A stretch of 64,000 nucleotides of DNA. Source: Isochrysis galbana (taxonomy: Eukaryota; Haptophyta; Isochrysidales; Isochrysidaceae). The DNA lies in assembly GCA_018136815.1 (NCBI GenBank), contig CM030937.1, forward strand, positions 2,779,820 through 2,843,819. The letters run 5' to 3'. Below, piece by piece: positions 22,107-32,806 of this stretch. The position numbers and the translations under genes were made by a program. The notes beneath the pieces are model-generated. The model made no database searches. It saw only the letters and a program-made list of their open reading frames with translations, and was not told where the DNA came from. Numbering within the stretch: the stretch's first letter is position 1; each line of letters starts with the position of its first letter.

Positions 22107-22142
22107 AGGGGGCGGTGTCTTGTCCACGAAGCGGCAGCCTCT
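22037..22142. repeat. 28-bp inverted repeat with 50-bp spacer
   Basis: Left arm 22037-22064 begins AGAGGCTGCCGCTTCTTGG; right arm 22115-22142 is its reverse complement with one mismatch (CACGAAG against CTTCTTG). It can fold into a long hairpin. It lies between the hypothetical gene and the vWA gene. Confidence 0.9.
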
Positions 22143-22339
22143 ACTCACCTGGTTCAGCGGACTTCACTAGAGTAGAGTAGAGCTCTAGAGTAGAGTAGAG
22201 TAGATGACTCTTCCACACGACGGGAGGCGGGAGGGCAACCGTGTCATGGTCTCGTCCGATCGGTTTGCGAGCACTTCCTCCTCCCTTAGTCGTCGCCTCT
22301 CTCTCCGGTCTCACTCACCCTCCGCCCGACGGACCAACC

Positions 22340-23686
22340 ATGCAGCTGGAGCTGAGCACCGAGAAGCTGGCGCTTGCCGCTACGGAGACTCACAGCACGC
22401 TCGCGATGGCCTCGATCACCGCGCCTGGCGCCAATGCAGGCGAGCGACTGCCAATTGAGATTGTCGCTGTTGTCGACCGCTCGGGTTCCATGTCCGGACC
22501 AAAGATGACATGGATGAAGGAGACACTGACGTTCTTGGTGAAGAAGGGTATGTCAGCAGACGACAGGCTTGCAATCGTCACATTTGACGACGAGGTCGCA
22601 ACTCCTCTTCCTATCACCACGATGTCTGCCGATGGCCGCTGCAAAGCCCTTGACGTTGTGGACAAGATCAATGTGGGTGGCACCACCAACCTGTCGGGCG
22701 GCATTCTCGAGGGCATCGACTTGTTGGCATGCTCGCAATCATCAACAATCAACAGCACTCGTGCTGTGCTTGTCTTCACGGATGGACAGGCCAACGCTGG
22801 AATCTCCGACTCTGACGGTATCCTTGAAGCAGTTCGAGGTGCCCTTTCAGCTTCACCAACGACGATCTTCACCTTTGGCTTCGGCAGCGACCACAACGAG
22901 AACTTGCTGCGCGGGATGGCTGAGCAATGCAATGGCTTGTACTACTTCATCGACTCCGCCGAAGGCATCCCACAGGCGTTCACGGATTGCCTCGGCGGAC
23001 TGGTCTCTGTAGTCTCCCAAAACGTCTCGTTGACATTTCTGTCCGACAATGGTGCCACACTCGGACAGCTGCATGGGGCTCACAGCGGAGTGGACGCAAG
23101 CAATGATAGGATTCGCATTGTTCTCGGGGACATGTACGCGAACGAGGAGAAGGATATCCTCGTCAACATTCAGCTCCCGGCGCTGCCCGAGCCACTGGAG
23201 ACGGAGTCCAATACCGTCTTCCTCAATGCTCGACTCCGATACTTTTCCATTCAGGACAACGCCATCCGAGAGATAGCGTCCAGCTTGGCGTTTTCGAGGC
23301 CAAAGATGACACCGAGCGACCAACCGCCAAATGTCCGCCTTGACGAGCATCGCAATCGGGTGGACGCTGCCATCGCCATGGACAAGGCTGCTAAGTTGGC
23401 GGATGAGGGAGATGTGCTTGGAGGGCAATACCTTTTGAGGAGTGTAGCGGCGCAAGCCCGTTGTACACCTTCTGCCGAGAGCCCGATGGTTAGTGCACTC
23501 TGTTCTGAACTCGAAGATGTGGCCAAGGCATACAGCTCACATGCTTCATACACGTCGTTCGGGTCGAAGATGTCGAAGATGGCCGCAATGAGCCACCATC
23601 AACAACGCTCCAACCATATCACAGGCGCTGCATATGAAAAGCAGAGCAAGCGCGAGTACAAGGGCGTCTCAGGATTCTTCCGCTGA
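22340..23686 (+). CDS. von Willebrand factor A-domain protein (intracellular type)
   Basis: Single exon, 448 residues from ATG at 22340; the same frame is open upstream but without another ATG, and the sequence before it is UTR-like. Seen: a complete MIDAS metal site, DRSGSMSG with D46/S48/S50, then GGTTNLSGG (Thr 115/116) and VFTDG (Asp 148), followed by TFGFGSDHNENLL. The second half (about 190-400) matches the layout of the vWA-associated C-terminal domain found in plant and protist vWA/RING-type proteins, but no RING is present. No signal peptide is visible, so a cytosolic protein-protein interaction role is likely. The C-terminus ends with a basic stretch (EKQSKREYKGVSGFFR). Function beyond divalent-cation-dependent binding is unknown. 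Confidence 0.88.
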   Translation: MQLELSTEKLALAATETHSTLAMASITAPGANAGERLPIEIVAVVDRSGSMSGPKMTWMKETLTFLVKKGMSADDRLAIVTFDDEVATPLPITTMSADGRCKALDVVDKINVGGTTNLSGGILEGIDLLACSQSSTINSTRAVLVFTDGQANAGISDSDGILEAVRGALSASPTTIFTFGFGSDHNENLLRGMAEQCNGLYYFIDSAEGIPQAFTDCLGGLVSVVSQNVSLTFLSDNGATLGQLHGAHSGVDASNDRIRIVLGDMYANEEKDILVNIQLPALPEPLETESNTVFLNARLRYFSIQDNAIREIASSLAFSRPKMTPSDQPPNVRLDEHRNRVDAAIAMDKAAKLADEGDVLGGQYLLRSVAAQARCTPSAESPMVSALCSELEDVAKAYSSHASYTSFGSKMSKMAAMSHHQQRSNHITGAAYEKQSKREYKGVSGFFR

Positions 23687-24110
23687 GTGAGACTCTTCGT
23701 GTCGGGAATGGGGGGCGTGTACAATCACTGCCTTGAGCGCCCCGAACAATAGGAAGAAAGAGAAACCTTAAATATTCTCGCCTTGCACGCGGCTTCGGGT
23801 CCCTATCGTATAGCCACGCCCGCGCACTCTCCCCTGCCTTCTGCCTTGCGGCGACTCCACTTGTGCTTGACTTGAGCGTTCAGGTTGTGGGGGTGGTAGT
23901 GCCGAGCGGATTGTTCCTGTCTCTAGCGAGATGGCCTTAAATCTTATCAACGATCGTTCGAGAACCCCGGTACCCGGTATGCAGTGGAATATATAGCGTT
24001 TTAAGGCTGTCCGGGTCGCCGTGACGGGGTATGCAAAGAATCTGTCTTTTGTCTTTTTGTTTTTTGTTTTCGGGGTCTCTTGGGCTCTGGCGTGAATCCC
24101 GACAGGGTGT

Positions 24111-24368
24111 CTAGTGCTTCGAAGATGATGGGCGCTTTAGGCAGCGGCACCCAGCCAAGTGGCATGAGTGCCCTCCCGGTGTTCCCCATAGTGCTGGTGT
24201 TAGTGTACATTGTTGGCTGGCTCTTGGCTCTTCATCGCCGTTGATTGCGCGGGTGAGCGCCTCCGTGGTGAGGAGGAAAGTAAGCTGGGAGAGCGGGCAA
24301 CCCTGTTGCATGCCGCTTCCCGCGTCGCCGTCGGCGTTGTTACTCCTCAAGCTCGTCCTCGACCTCAA
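24111..24368 (-). mobile_element. LINE (non-LTR retrotransposon) reverse transcriptase fragment
   Basis: The minus-strand frame contains GMQQGCPLSQLTFLLTTEAL, the reverse transcriptase motif GxxQGxPLSP..F with a following E-L helix, typical of LINE RTs. Only about 30 residues are recognisable. The catalytic YxDD region is not present in this piece, and the frame soon ends. A decayed, 5'- and 3'-truncated copy. Confidence 0.75.
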
Positions 24369-24664
24369 AGGACTCGTTAGTTAGTCGTCAGCGTCGCGCT
24401 GCTCCTGTGGCCAGTCGACGACCAGCGCGAATCGGATTCTTGCGATTCCTCGACCGGGTGATGGTAGTGGTGGTAGATGTGCCACAAGAGCAATCCATTA
24501 ACGGCGTTGTACCTCTTGTAACTCATCATGAGCACTTACCTCTTAATTGAAATGCGGCCCAGCGCCGCGCACGTACCGTGTAGCGTGTAGCATGGATGAT
24601 GGATGAGTAGAAGTACCATTCGACCATTGGCGCAATCCCATTGGCATTGGCTCATGTTGCAACT

Positions 24665-24985
24665 CTACATGTAGGCGATACACCGCCCATAAGGGCCACC
24701 TGCCTGGGCTGGGGTCGCGCAGCCGGAGCAGCGCGGCCGTCACCAGGGCGGGAGGGGCCTCTACCATCAGGCATGCCCAACCAATAGGAGTAGCTTCTTG
24801 CTTGCGCATTGCGCCTGTCGCTGGTCTCCTGGGGTCTGCAGTCTGCAGAGCACTGCTGCCCCCCATCCATGCCCATGGCCCATGGGCATGGGGGGAAGCC
24901 AGGATGTCGGTTGTGTTGTGTGCGTTGTGGCCGGGGCCACGGGCCGTGTGGTGCGACGTGAGTCGCACGCACCCGCTCGGCCTCT
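24665..24985 (-). repeat. Dispersed repeat shared with 41,580-41,860
   Basis: Reverse complement of the 41.6 kb copy: shared blocks GGTGCGTGCGAC, GGCAGCAG next to CCATGGGCATGG, TTGGGCATGCC and GACGGCCGCGCTGC in the same order. It contains a perfect 12-1-12 palindrome (24,867-24,891) built on CCATGCCCATGG. Confidence 0.8.
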
Positions 24986-25763
24986 GACGGTGGACGCGGC
25001 CGCTTCGCCAGCAACTGCTCCATGGGGACTAGGGGGCCGCCCTCGGCGGGGAGGGGGGGGGGGGGGGGGGCGAAGGAGAAAAGAGGCTCGTCGGCGCGCT
25101 CCATGACATCAAGCTATAAAGTTAGTTCTATTTATTCTTTACTATTAGAAACAGGGGTCCCATTGCCATTGCACTCCGGGTGCTGCCTTCCGTCATCGCC
25201 CTAGCCTCGTGCTCTCCCGTTCCCCCCTCGCGCTTTCCTGTTTTGTTTGGATCGCCCAGGTGGGCGGGGCGTGCGTGGGCCCGCGGCTACACTACTACGG
25301 GCCATGCAGGGTCAGGTGGGCAAGACCTAGGCCCGCTGGTTGAAGGAGCTAGCTCTTTCCGACGTTGCTGATGTGTGCCATTTCTCAGAGGGACAGCTGG
25401 AGGCTCTCTCTTAATCGTTATTTGCTGCGTGGAGAGAAAGCCTAGGCACAAAGAACATTTGATACAACTGGGAAACTGGGTGGGGGTGGGCTGGCTATGC
25501 CGGCCAAGCCCAGCAGAGCAGTATGACTAGCCGGATGCAGACTCCCTCCTCGTCTCACATGCTCGCACGCGATCTACAGGTCGACGGTGGACGGAGGCGC
25601 AACTCGCGGTCTATCTGCGGTAATTCGTGATGCTCACCGGCATTAGAACTCTAGAGCCAGAGTGCCGTGGTGCTCCATGGGGCGAAGGTAGCGAGAACGT
25701 CAATGCCGAAACCACATTAGCTTTCTACTGTCTCACACTGTTGCCGGCATATATACAGCCTGA

Positions 25764-27833
25764 TCAACGCGTCATGCCAAGCCGAGCCATCTCCTTTGCT
25801 AGCTCTAATTCATGGTGTGCGGCGAGGCCCATCGTTTCCTCCTCGGCATTTGCGCGCTCAACCTCGAAGATTTTTCGCAAGCGTTCGCGATCAGTGCCAT
25901 CAGTCCGAGCAAGAAGAGCTTCTCGCTCTAGCTCGCGTGCTTGCTCCTCTTCCAGAAGTCGGATTAGAGCCTCGTTTTGCTGTTGGCGAAGTGCCTCAAT
26001 GGCGGCCATCGAGTTGACTCCGATTCCCGCACTACCACTAGCCGCACTAACCTTGGGAGCGGCCTTGCCGGGTGTGCTTGTAGGACGTCCACGTGGGACT
26101 GATCCAGGTCGGCGGCGCGATGGCGCGTCTATCAGAGTATGAACTTGCACAGGTCTAGGCGAAGGTGGCGGGCGCGGTGGCCTCTGGTGGCCCGGACGTG
26201 CACCGGCGAGTGGCCCCTTGGCAATCACCGACGCAGATGCGACGAGATCACGAGCTGTGGCATTGTTGGAGAGCTGCTCGCGTAACTTCTCCTCGCGCCT
26301 TTGCAACGCCTCGCGCTCGGCGCGCAGTATCTGTGCCTCCTCTGCTTTCTGGCTCTGCCGCTCTTGATACAGGCGTTCTTTGCTTGCGATAGAGCGCCGT
26401 ATTCTTTCCTCTTTGTCGAGGCTCGCCCGAAGCCGCATTTCTTGATTATCTGCCGCAGCTTCGCGTCGGCGCAGCACATCGAATCGTACGGCCGCAGCAG
26501 CTGCCTGTTTCTGCCGCTTCTGCTCTGCCCTTTCCAATTTGTTCTCGATGTTACGACGCGCTCGTTCCTCAGCTTGATGAGCAGCGACTCGTGCCGAGAA
26601 GACTCGCAATCTCGCCTTCTCTTTCTTGTGGTACTCCTTGCGAGCACGCTCAGCAGCTTGTGATGCATCCTCAGCTGCCCTCGCTGATGCTTTCTCTTCT
26701 AGCTTCTTGGCTAGCTGAGCCCGCTTCTGAGCAAGTGAAGCAGCTGCAGCTTGTCTCCGAGCAGCTGCAGCATGCTCAGCCCTTTCACGCTCGTTTTTTC
26801 TTCGGCGTGCAGCCTCTTCCTCCAATTCGAGCCGTCCAGTTGACGCGGACCTGCCCAGCCTCGCATCATTCCGTTCTAGCTGCTTCACAAGGCGAGCGTA
26901 ATTGCGTGAGTCCGAGGCAACTCCATGGAGTTCACGGCGCAGCTGCACCCGCTCAGCAATCGCGCGACGTCGCGCCCTATTCTCCTCTTCTGCTGCGGCC
27001 TCTGACTCCCGGCGAGCTTTCATTCGGTTTTCTTTCACCTTCAGCCGGTCCAGAAGGGCGCGGTCTCGATCCTGCCAGACGGCCTCGCGACGGGACACGG
27101 CACGTGCGACGGCGGCCTTGTGACTTTTGTACGACCGCCGGCGAGAAGTGGGACTCACACTTCCTGCGAGGTGAGCGCCAGCTTCATCTCCATCGTCAAT
27201 GCCACGCCTCGAGCGTGGCGCGCTCGATGCACGCGGCATGTGAGTGCGATGAAGGGCAAGGCGCTGCTTGTGCAGTGACTCGAGCGATTCACGGTATGCC
27301 TGAAGGCGTGCACGCCTGAGCTCTCTCTCTGCGGCAAGCTCCTCACGATTCGCCTGAGCCCGGTCAAGGCGTGCTTCCATACGCTGCCGGATCTCCTCAG
27401 CTTCAACGTCGCGTTCAAGAATGCGTGCCTGTCGATCTAAGACCTGGCGCATCGCGAGTTCCTGCGCACGCCGAAGCCGATCTTGCCGCTGCGCACCGCT
27501 CTCAGCCGCACTGGCAGAGGAAATTTCGCCAGCGCGGCTCTTCCGTTCCGCCTCGAGCGAGAGCCGCTTATGCTCCTCTCGTAGCAGTGTCCACTTGTGC
27601 GCACGCCTGCGTTCATACTCGTGATATCGCTGCATCATCATCAGCTCGCCATCGTCCCGGTCAAACCCTGCTGCAGCCCTTGGGTAGAGGTCCGGCTCAA
27701 GGATTCCGCTGCGTCGCAAGGCCTCACGCCCCAGCTCACTCTGGAGCAAAGCGGCGTCTGCGGACGGAATAGCGGCGTCCGATGGGCTCATGCTACTCGT
27801 CTGGCCACCATCCGCCTGAGAGTGGCTTGCCAT
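25764..27833 (-). CDS. Long coiled-coil protein of unknown function
   Basis: Single exon, 689 residues, ATG at 27833. I do not recognise a named family. Residues ~1-35 are Ser/Gln-rich. About 35-55 holds SELGREALRRSGILEPDLYP, then RYHEYERRRAHKWTLLREEH. From ~80 to ~520 the sequence is almost entirely Arg/Glu/Ala heptads (RRAQELAMRQVLDRQARILE, ELAAERELRRARLQAYRESL), predicting a very long continuous alpha-helix. A low-complexity basic Pro/Ser/Arg linker follows (RPPRPPPSPRPVQVHT), then a last helix (IEALRQQQNEALIRLLEEEQ). This layout is common in ciliary and centriolar proteins, and the alga has axonemal dynein, but that is an inference. Several antisense open frames overlap it and are composition artefacts. 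Confidence 0.75.
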   Translation of the reverse strand: MASHSQADGGQTSSMSPSDAAIPSADAALLQSELGREALRRSGILEPDLYPRAAAGFDRDDGELMMMQRYHEYERRRAHKWTLLREEHKRLSLEAERKSRAGEISSASAAESGAQRQDRLRRAQELAMRQVLDRQARILERDVEAEEIRQRMEARLDRAQANREELAAERELRRARLQAYRESLESLHKQRLALHRTHMPRASSAPRSRRGIDDGDEAGAHLAGSVSPTSRRRSYKSHKAAVARAVSRREAVWQDRDRALLDRLKVKENRMKARRESEAAAEEENRARRRAIAERVQLRRELHGVASDSRNYARLVKQLERNDARLGRSASTGRLELEEEAARRRKNERERAEHAAAARRQAAAASLAQKRAQLAKKLEEKASARAAEDASQAAERARKEYHKKEKARLRVFSARVAAHQAEERARRNIENKLERAEQKRQKQAAAAAVRFDVLRRREAAADNQEMRLRASLDKEERIRRSIASKERLYQERQSQKAEEAQILRAEREALQRREEKLREQLSNNATARDLVASASVIAKGPLAGARPGHQRPPRPPPSPRPVQVHTLIDAPSRRRPGSVPRGRPTSTPGKAAPKVSAASGSAGIGVNSMAAIEALRQQQNEALIRLLEEEQARELEREALLARTDGTDRERLRKIFEVERANAEEETMGLAAHHELELAKEMARLGMTR

Positions 27834-28371
27834 CTCTCTTCAATCGAGAGGGTCGAGCTTAGGGAGGTGGCAGGCGGAGGAGGGCTGGCTTCTCGGTCTC
27901 TCTTCCCTTGTCTCTCGAGAAGGGAAAGAGGAGGAGGAGGGAGGGAGGGAGGGATAGGGGGGGGGGGGGTTAATCCGTCCCCGTCGATCTCTCTCTCTGT
28001 GGGTCATTGCACTGGCCTCTTCCACATCTCCAAATCTTGCGGATCATACGATTTGTACTCCTACTCCTATGTATGTGCAGAAGAGAAGGATCACACCGAC
28101 TGACCGCCGCGGTATCTTTGAATCTGCGTTTGAATGAGAGTGCGCTCTGGTTTGCGAGAGCAGTGGGATAGTCTGGTGACAGGAGAAGAAAGGAGACGGG
28201 AGAGAAAGATATCAGAGTTGGAGCCGCAAGGCCACACAGCAAGATGAAAGCCACAGTCGGAAGCAGGAACAGATATGATTTATAATATTTTTGCAAGTGG
28301 TACTCCTGCTCGTACTCGGAGTACTTTACTCCTACTACTGCCAGCCCAACAGGACGAGCGAGAGAAGAAAG

Positions 28372-28760
28372 TAGTGTGTGGGGGGAGAGAAGGAGGGAGG
28401 GAGGGAGAGAGAGAGAGAGGGAGAGGGAGAGCGAGAGAGAGAGAGAGTGAGGGGGGGAGGGGGGAGGGAGGGAGAGAGGGAGAGAGAGAGAGGGAGGGAA
28501 GGAGGGAAGGAGGGAGGGAGGGAGTGAGGGAGAGAGGGAGAGAGAGAGAGGAAGGAGAGAGAGAGGAAAGAGAGGGAGGAGAGAGAGAGGGTGGGGAGGG
28601 GAAAGGAGGGGGAGAGAGGGGGACGACGGGGAGAGAGAGGGAGTGGAGGGGGAGAGGGAGAGGGAGAGAGGAAGGAGAGAGACACATCAGGGGGGGGGGG
28701 GGGGAGAGAGTGAGTGAGAGAGGGAGCGGAGGAGACGAGACGAGGCGAGGGAAGAGAGAG
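28372..28760 (+). repeat. Polypurine (GGGAGA)n tract
   Basis: Nearly 390 bases of almost pure G/A in changing GGGAGA/GAGAGA/GGAGGG units, with a run of 15 G at 28,690-28,704. It lies between two divergent genes (coiled-coil protein, SAP protein), immediately 5' of the latter. Confidence 0.9.
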
Positions 28761-28845
28761 AAAAGCGGGATTGCCGTTTGAGTGCGGAGCTCGGTCGTTG
28801 GTCGGTCGGTCGCGTGCGCAGCTGCGGAGAGCCGCAGCTCAGGAG

Positions 28846-29292
28846 ATGGGTGAGCCGTCGAGCAGCGCGGACGTGCCGATAACGTTGCAAGACCTCTCGC
28901 GTCGCGAACTGCAGGCTCTTGCCAAGTCTCATGGAGTCCGTGCCAACATGAAGTCAGAAACGATCATCGCAGAGATCGAGGCGCTATGGGCAGAAAGCCG
29001 CACACAGCCACCTGTGCTGGAGGAAGAGAGCGAGCCACCCTCTCCAACATCGTGCTCCATCACGCAAGGCATCACTACCCCTGATCAACCTCGTCGATCT
29101 GGATGCGTCACGCCGGGGCCAACGAGCGCTGCCTTTTTCTCAGCAATGCATGAACGGGTGGCAAGCATCATCGCCAAATCTCCGGCGATGAGTCACCCAG
29201 AGATTCGCCGCTCGTTCGATGTGTTGTCGTCAACGCTGAAGCAAGCCAGTGAACGACACGTGCCTGCAAGCTCGCACACCCAAGCAGCGTGA
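28846..29292 (+). CDS. SAP/NuSAP-like N-terminal domain protein
   Basis: ATG at 28846 follows the purine tract; the frame is 148 residues if it ends at TGA 29290-29292. Near the N-terminus it reads LQDLSRRELQALAKSHGVRA followed by NMKSETIIAEIEAL, matching the SAP-like helix pair at the N-terminus of nucleolar and spindle-associated proteins (NuSAP), which bind chromatin and microtubules. A Ser/Pro-rich stretch follows, then HERVASIIAKSPAMSHPEIRRSF. The terminal codons read GCAGC|GTGAGTAAGG: a perfect splice donor overlaps the stop. If used, the next T-rich acceptor (TTTACTTACAG at 29,416) joins in frame to another ~90 codons ending near 29,689. So the true C-terminus is open. Family call moderate; exon structure uncertain. 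Confidence 0.6.
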   Translation: MGEPSSSADVPITLQDLSRRELQALAKSHGVRANMKSETIIAEIEALWAESRTQPPVLEEESEPPSPTSCSITQGITTPDQPRRSGCVTPGPTSAAFFSAMHERVASIIAKSPAMSHPEIRRSFDVLSSTLKQASERHVPASSHTQAA

Positions 29293-31920
29293 GTAAGGCA
29301 TGGCAGTATCCGATGGAAAACATTGCGACCGTTCGCGTTGCGTAGTACCGCATGGCTTGGAGCCGAGCGGTCTTGCCTCCCCCGTATCACCTTTTTCACT
29401 TTACTTTACTTACAGGTATGAAATCACGCGGAAGTTGACGCTTCATCATTCTATATGCACCAATCGGTCGTTGGGGGTGTTTCCCCGAGGATGCTATATG
29501 TGTTTGATATGTATAGCGAACGGGTTCCCGAGGATGCCTTGTGTTGTTTGTGCTTGTCGTAAGCTGCATTTGTTTGTTTGTGGTGGTGGATACTCTGTAG
29601 GCAAGAATAGTGACCGGTTGGTGTGGGTGTGGTATGGTGTGGCATGTGAGAAGATGATCATGATGAAAGTGGAACCGTATCATTCTTGAAGTGCATGCTG
29701 ACTGGGCCGGCACGCTAGGGCTAGGGCAAGCATGTACATGGACATATATGTACGTCGCATCCGCATCCGTCAATCGACATCTCACATCTCCACGGTGATC
29801 GTGATTATTCTATTCTGCGGTCAAAGGCCTTGTATGAAAAAACACTCCTCAATCAATACTCTGGCCTCGCATGTCGCATGTGGCACTGGTAATCCACTCT
29901 GTAGCCACGCCCGAACCCTATCTTAGATCTATCTTCTCATCTCGGTTGCGCAAACTCGTAGTCTTAAAGACTACCGGGTTGTCTTCGGGGGGGGGGGGGA
30001 AGACAACAGAAAATGTCTGCCTCCTTTGCCGCCTTCTGAGCAACGGTCGAAGCCTCGCCGATCTTCCCCAAGGTTCGCTCCCCCCCCCCGAGGCCCGAGG
30101 GTCTCCCCTGTCATCTCCCCGCTTGGGGTGCCCAGGTTTGCCCTGACAACCCACTAAACAGGGCGCACAACTCATAGGGCCAGGGAGGCTCGGCGCCCGC
30201 CATTGCGCGTCGGCGAGATCCGATCGTCGGGGCAGTCCGTCCGAGGGAGCAATGGCAATGGCAGTGCCAGCAACAAAACAAAGACGAATAAGCCAACAAA
30301 ACGTAAAACGTAGAACAAGGTCAACACCAGAGACGCAGCCGACCCGGCGCCACTGTCACAATAGGCGCGAGCGAAGGCAGACGCGAACGCCAAAAGAGAA
30401 GACACAACAGGCCTGCCCGGCCCCCGCACTCCGAACCAGGCCTTAGGTAGCGCACCAAGGCCGGACCCCGGAAACCGAAGAAAAAGGAAAGAAGGGGGGC
30501 AGGGGAAGAGGTGGAGGGAGGGAAGTAAGGGCGATGCAAGTAGAGAAGGGAGACCAGTCCCAGTCAGTAGTAGGTGTGTAGCCCAGAATCTTCAGATGTT
30601 TTTTTTTAGCCCCGCCGCCGCTGCTATCTGTATTTGGCTACATGCATGGGCTTTTCACTTTTATTTTCACCTATAGATAGAGCGAGGATTGACACTCATT
30701 GACTCTCGTTTGCGCAACGTTAATTATTAAAGTACTTGCACAATGACACACATCACACACGTACTCTACTACTAACGTATTACTCACTCCTTACTCAAGG
30801 TCACCGGTGTGATCATACCGCAACATCAACCCATCACATTGAATCTGATCGGCCAAGGCACTCATTTGTCCATCGCCAAACAAACATGATGGTCTGCGGT
30901 CTGCGGTCTGCGGATCGCGCTCGCGCTCTCTTCTCTCCGCCGCCCCCGCGGCCACCCCCCCCCCTCTCCCGCCTTTACTACCCCTCCTCTCCCGCCCTTT
31001 CTTACCCCCCTCTCCCGCCCTTTACTCTTACTACCCTACCCTCTCCCCTCTCTCTCCCGCCTCCCGCCCTTACTACTTACTACCCCCCCCCCCCGCCCCC
31101 GCCCTTCTCCCTAGGTATAGGAGCCCCCCTTCCCCTAAGTTAGGATATGGATATGGGGGATGGGTGGATGGGAGTGATGGGGGGGGGGGGGGCAGCCTCT
31201 GAAAATGGGCCCCCCGCTGGCTTCATGTGTTCAGCGCGGGGCTGTTGTGTTGCTGCTGCACTTCCGCTGCTGCGCTTCCCATGTCCGCATAAGTGAATGA
31301 ATCAGCTTGAGGATCTTGTATTGAATAGAACGGGTGTGTGCGCGCGGGATTTGATGTGCGCGCGCGGGCTCCGCAGCTGTATGTGGCGTCGATGCCGCAG
31401 TTGGAGTGAAGGAGTGTGCGTGCAGTGCAGGTGCCTGCTTATTTTTTCCGATAACATGGGTGGTGTGCCCCACCACTTGATCAATTTTGGCTCTCAACTT
31501 GCAATCCCACGCGAGCACGATCAACAGCCACCTTGGCGGGCTACTGGCCGCTCAGCGCGCCCCGTTCACCGTGTCTTCACCTGCACCTGCAGTTCCTGCA
31601 CTCTCACCTTCACCTGCACCTTCACTGAAGGAAAAACTTCGGACCAGCACCTTCCCAGTTGGAAAAAATTTTTATTGTGTTTTCCTGGGTGTCGTTGTCC
31701 GTCGTCCTGTCGTCAGTCGTCATTCGTCGTCGCTCTCGCTCTCGTCGCTCTCGCTCTCGTAACATTCGTACCCAACAAACTCGCCTCACCTTGCCAGCCC
31801 CTGCCATCACAGCCCTCCTCACACTCGCCCTCGCCTCTCGCCACTCGCTCGATGTCGTTCTCGCCGCCGTCCTCGCCCTCGCTCAAGCCCGCCTGCCCGC
31901 CTTCCTCTGCTGACGGGCAG
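29293..31920. other. Intergenic region with low-complexity sequence
   Basis: 29,417-29,689 may be a further exon of the SAP gene. 30,430-30,605 is a reverse family D repeat (GGTAGCGCACCAAGGCCGGA ... TAGCCCAGAATCTTCAGATG). 30,930-31,130 is C-rich. 31,570-31,880 has many CTCGCTCTCGT units. No other gene recognised. Confidence 0.55.
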
Positions 31921-32760
31921 GTGGCTTGCCTTCATTTGGTCTCCTTCCATGAGCCCCCCCGAAGGAGAGGCCCAGGAGCATCACGTATGCGACGAGAACG
32001 GCGTCGCCTTGGCTCGGCATGAGGGCGCGCCCCGAGAGGGCGCCCAAAGGCTCACAATTACATACACAGGCAACCAGGTGCACGCCGTGCGTGCGTATGG
32101 CGTGATGTGCATCGGGCCCCCCGCGGGGTCAACCGCTTCCGCGCGTCTGAAGAGCTGGAGCGTTCCATCAGGCAAGCGGCATCCGAGACGACGTCGACAC
32201 ACGGAGCAAGCGCCGTTTCCTGGGGTGGGGGAAGTTGCGATGGTGGCGGCGCGGCTGGGGGTTCGTGGTAGCGGGATAGGTAAAACCCGTCACGAAACAC
32301 CAAACGGCACTTCACAACTAGGTCCTTGTACGACAGTTGCGTTTACAAAATATAATCGTTGCTACTAATTCAAACATGGGTAGCCTCTCCACCCTCGCAC
32401 TCACTCATACTCCCGACACTGCAGTCCTAACTCCCCACCTCCAAGAATTGTTAGAAGGTGTCGATTCGGGTTCAGCTTCCCAAGTAAAGATTGAAAACAA
32501 AAGGCCGCTTATCGATTCGGGTTCAGCTCCCGTAAAGATTGAACCCACAAGGCCCAGCAACATCAAATACAAAAAAGCTCGGCCATGAAGGCATCCGCAC
32601 TTCAAATGAAGGGAGGAGTGCCGAGCCAAGGCGACGCCGTTCTCGTCGCGTATGTGGTGCTGCTCGGCCTCTCCTTCGGGGTGCTCGCGGGGGGGGGATC
32701 ATGGTAGGGTGAGACTAGAAGAAACCGGAGGGAAAGGAGACCAAATTAAGGCAAGCCGCC
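31921..32760. mobile_element. Long-inverted-repeat element (foldback-like)
   Basis: Left arm 31,921-32,023 and right arm 32,622-32,760 are inverted copies: GGCTTGCCTT.ATTTGGTCTC, CCGAAGGAGAGGCC, GACGAGAACGGCGTCGCCTT and GGCTCGGCA occur in the left arm and as reverse complements, in mirrored order, in the right. The right arm has ~30 extra bases. The ~600-bp centre carries a family B hairpin module (32,070-32,140). No transposase was found. Confidence 0.75.
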
Positions 32761-32806
32761 TTTATTCTGAGTGTGTTGCGGGTGTCTCGTTGCTGATGGG
32801 GATGGT

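Larger units (their letters stand above)
23687..25763. other. Intergenic region with LINE fragment and a dispersed repeat
   Basis: Contains the CTTAAATATTCTCGCC block (23,768), a non-LTR reverse transcriptase fragment, a dispersed repeat shared with 41.6 kb, and a run of 18 G (25,053-25,070). Nothing gene-like in 25,100-25,763. Confidence 0.55.

Noticed and set aside
26591-27319. 242-codon plus frame inside the coiled-coil gene
   Set aside because: Antisense shadow of a GC-rich Arg/Glu/Ala coiled coil; no motif.
28275-28781. 168-codon plus frame and matching minus frames in the purine tract
   Set aside because: Pure Arg/Glu/Gly or Ser/Leu/Pro repeats produced by (GGGAGA)n; stops are simply absent from such sequence.
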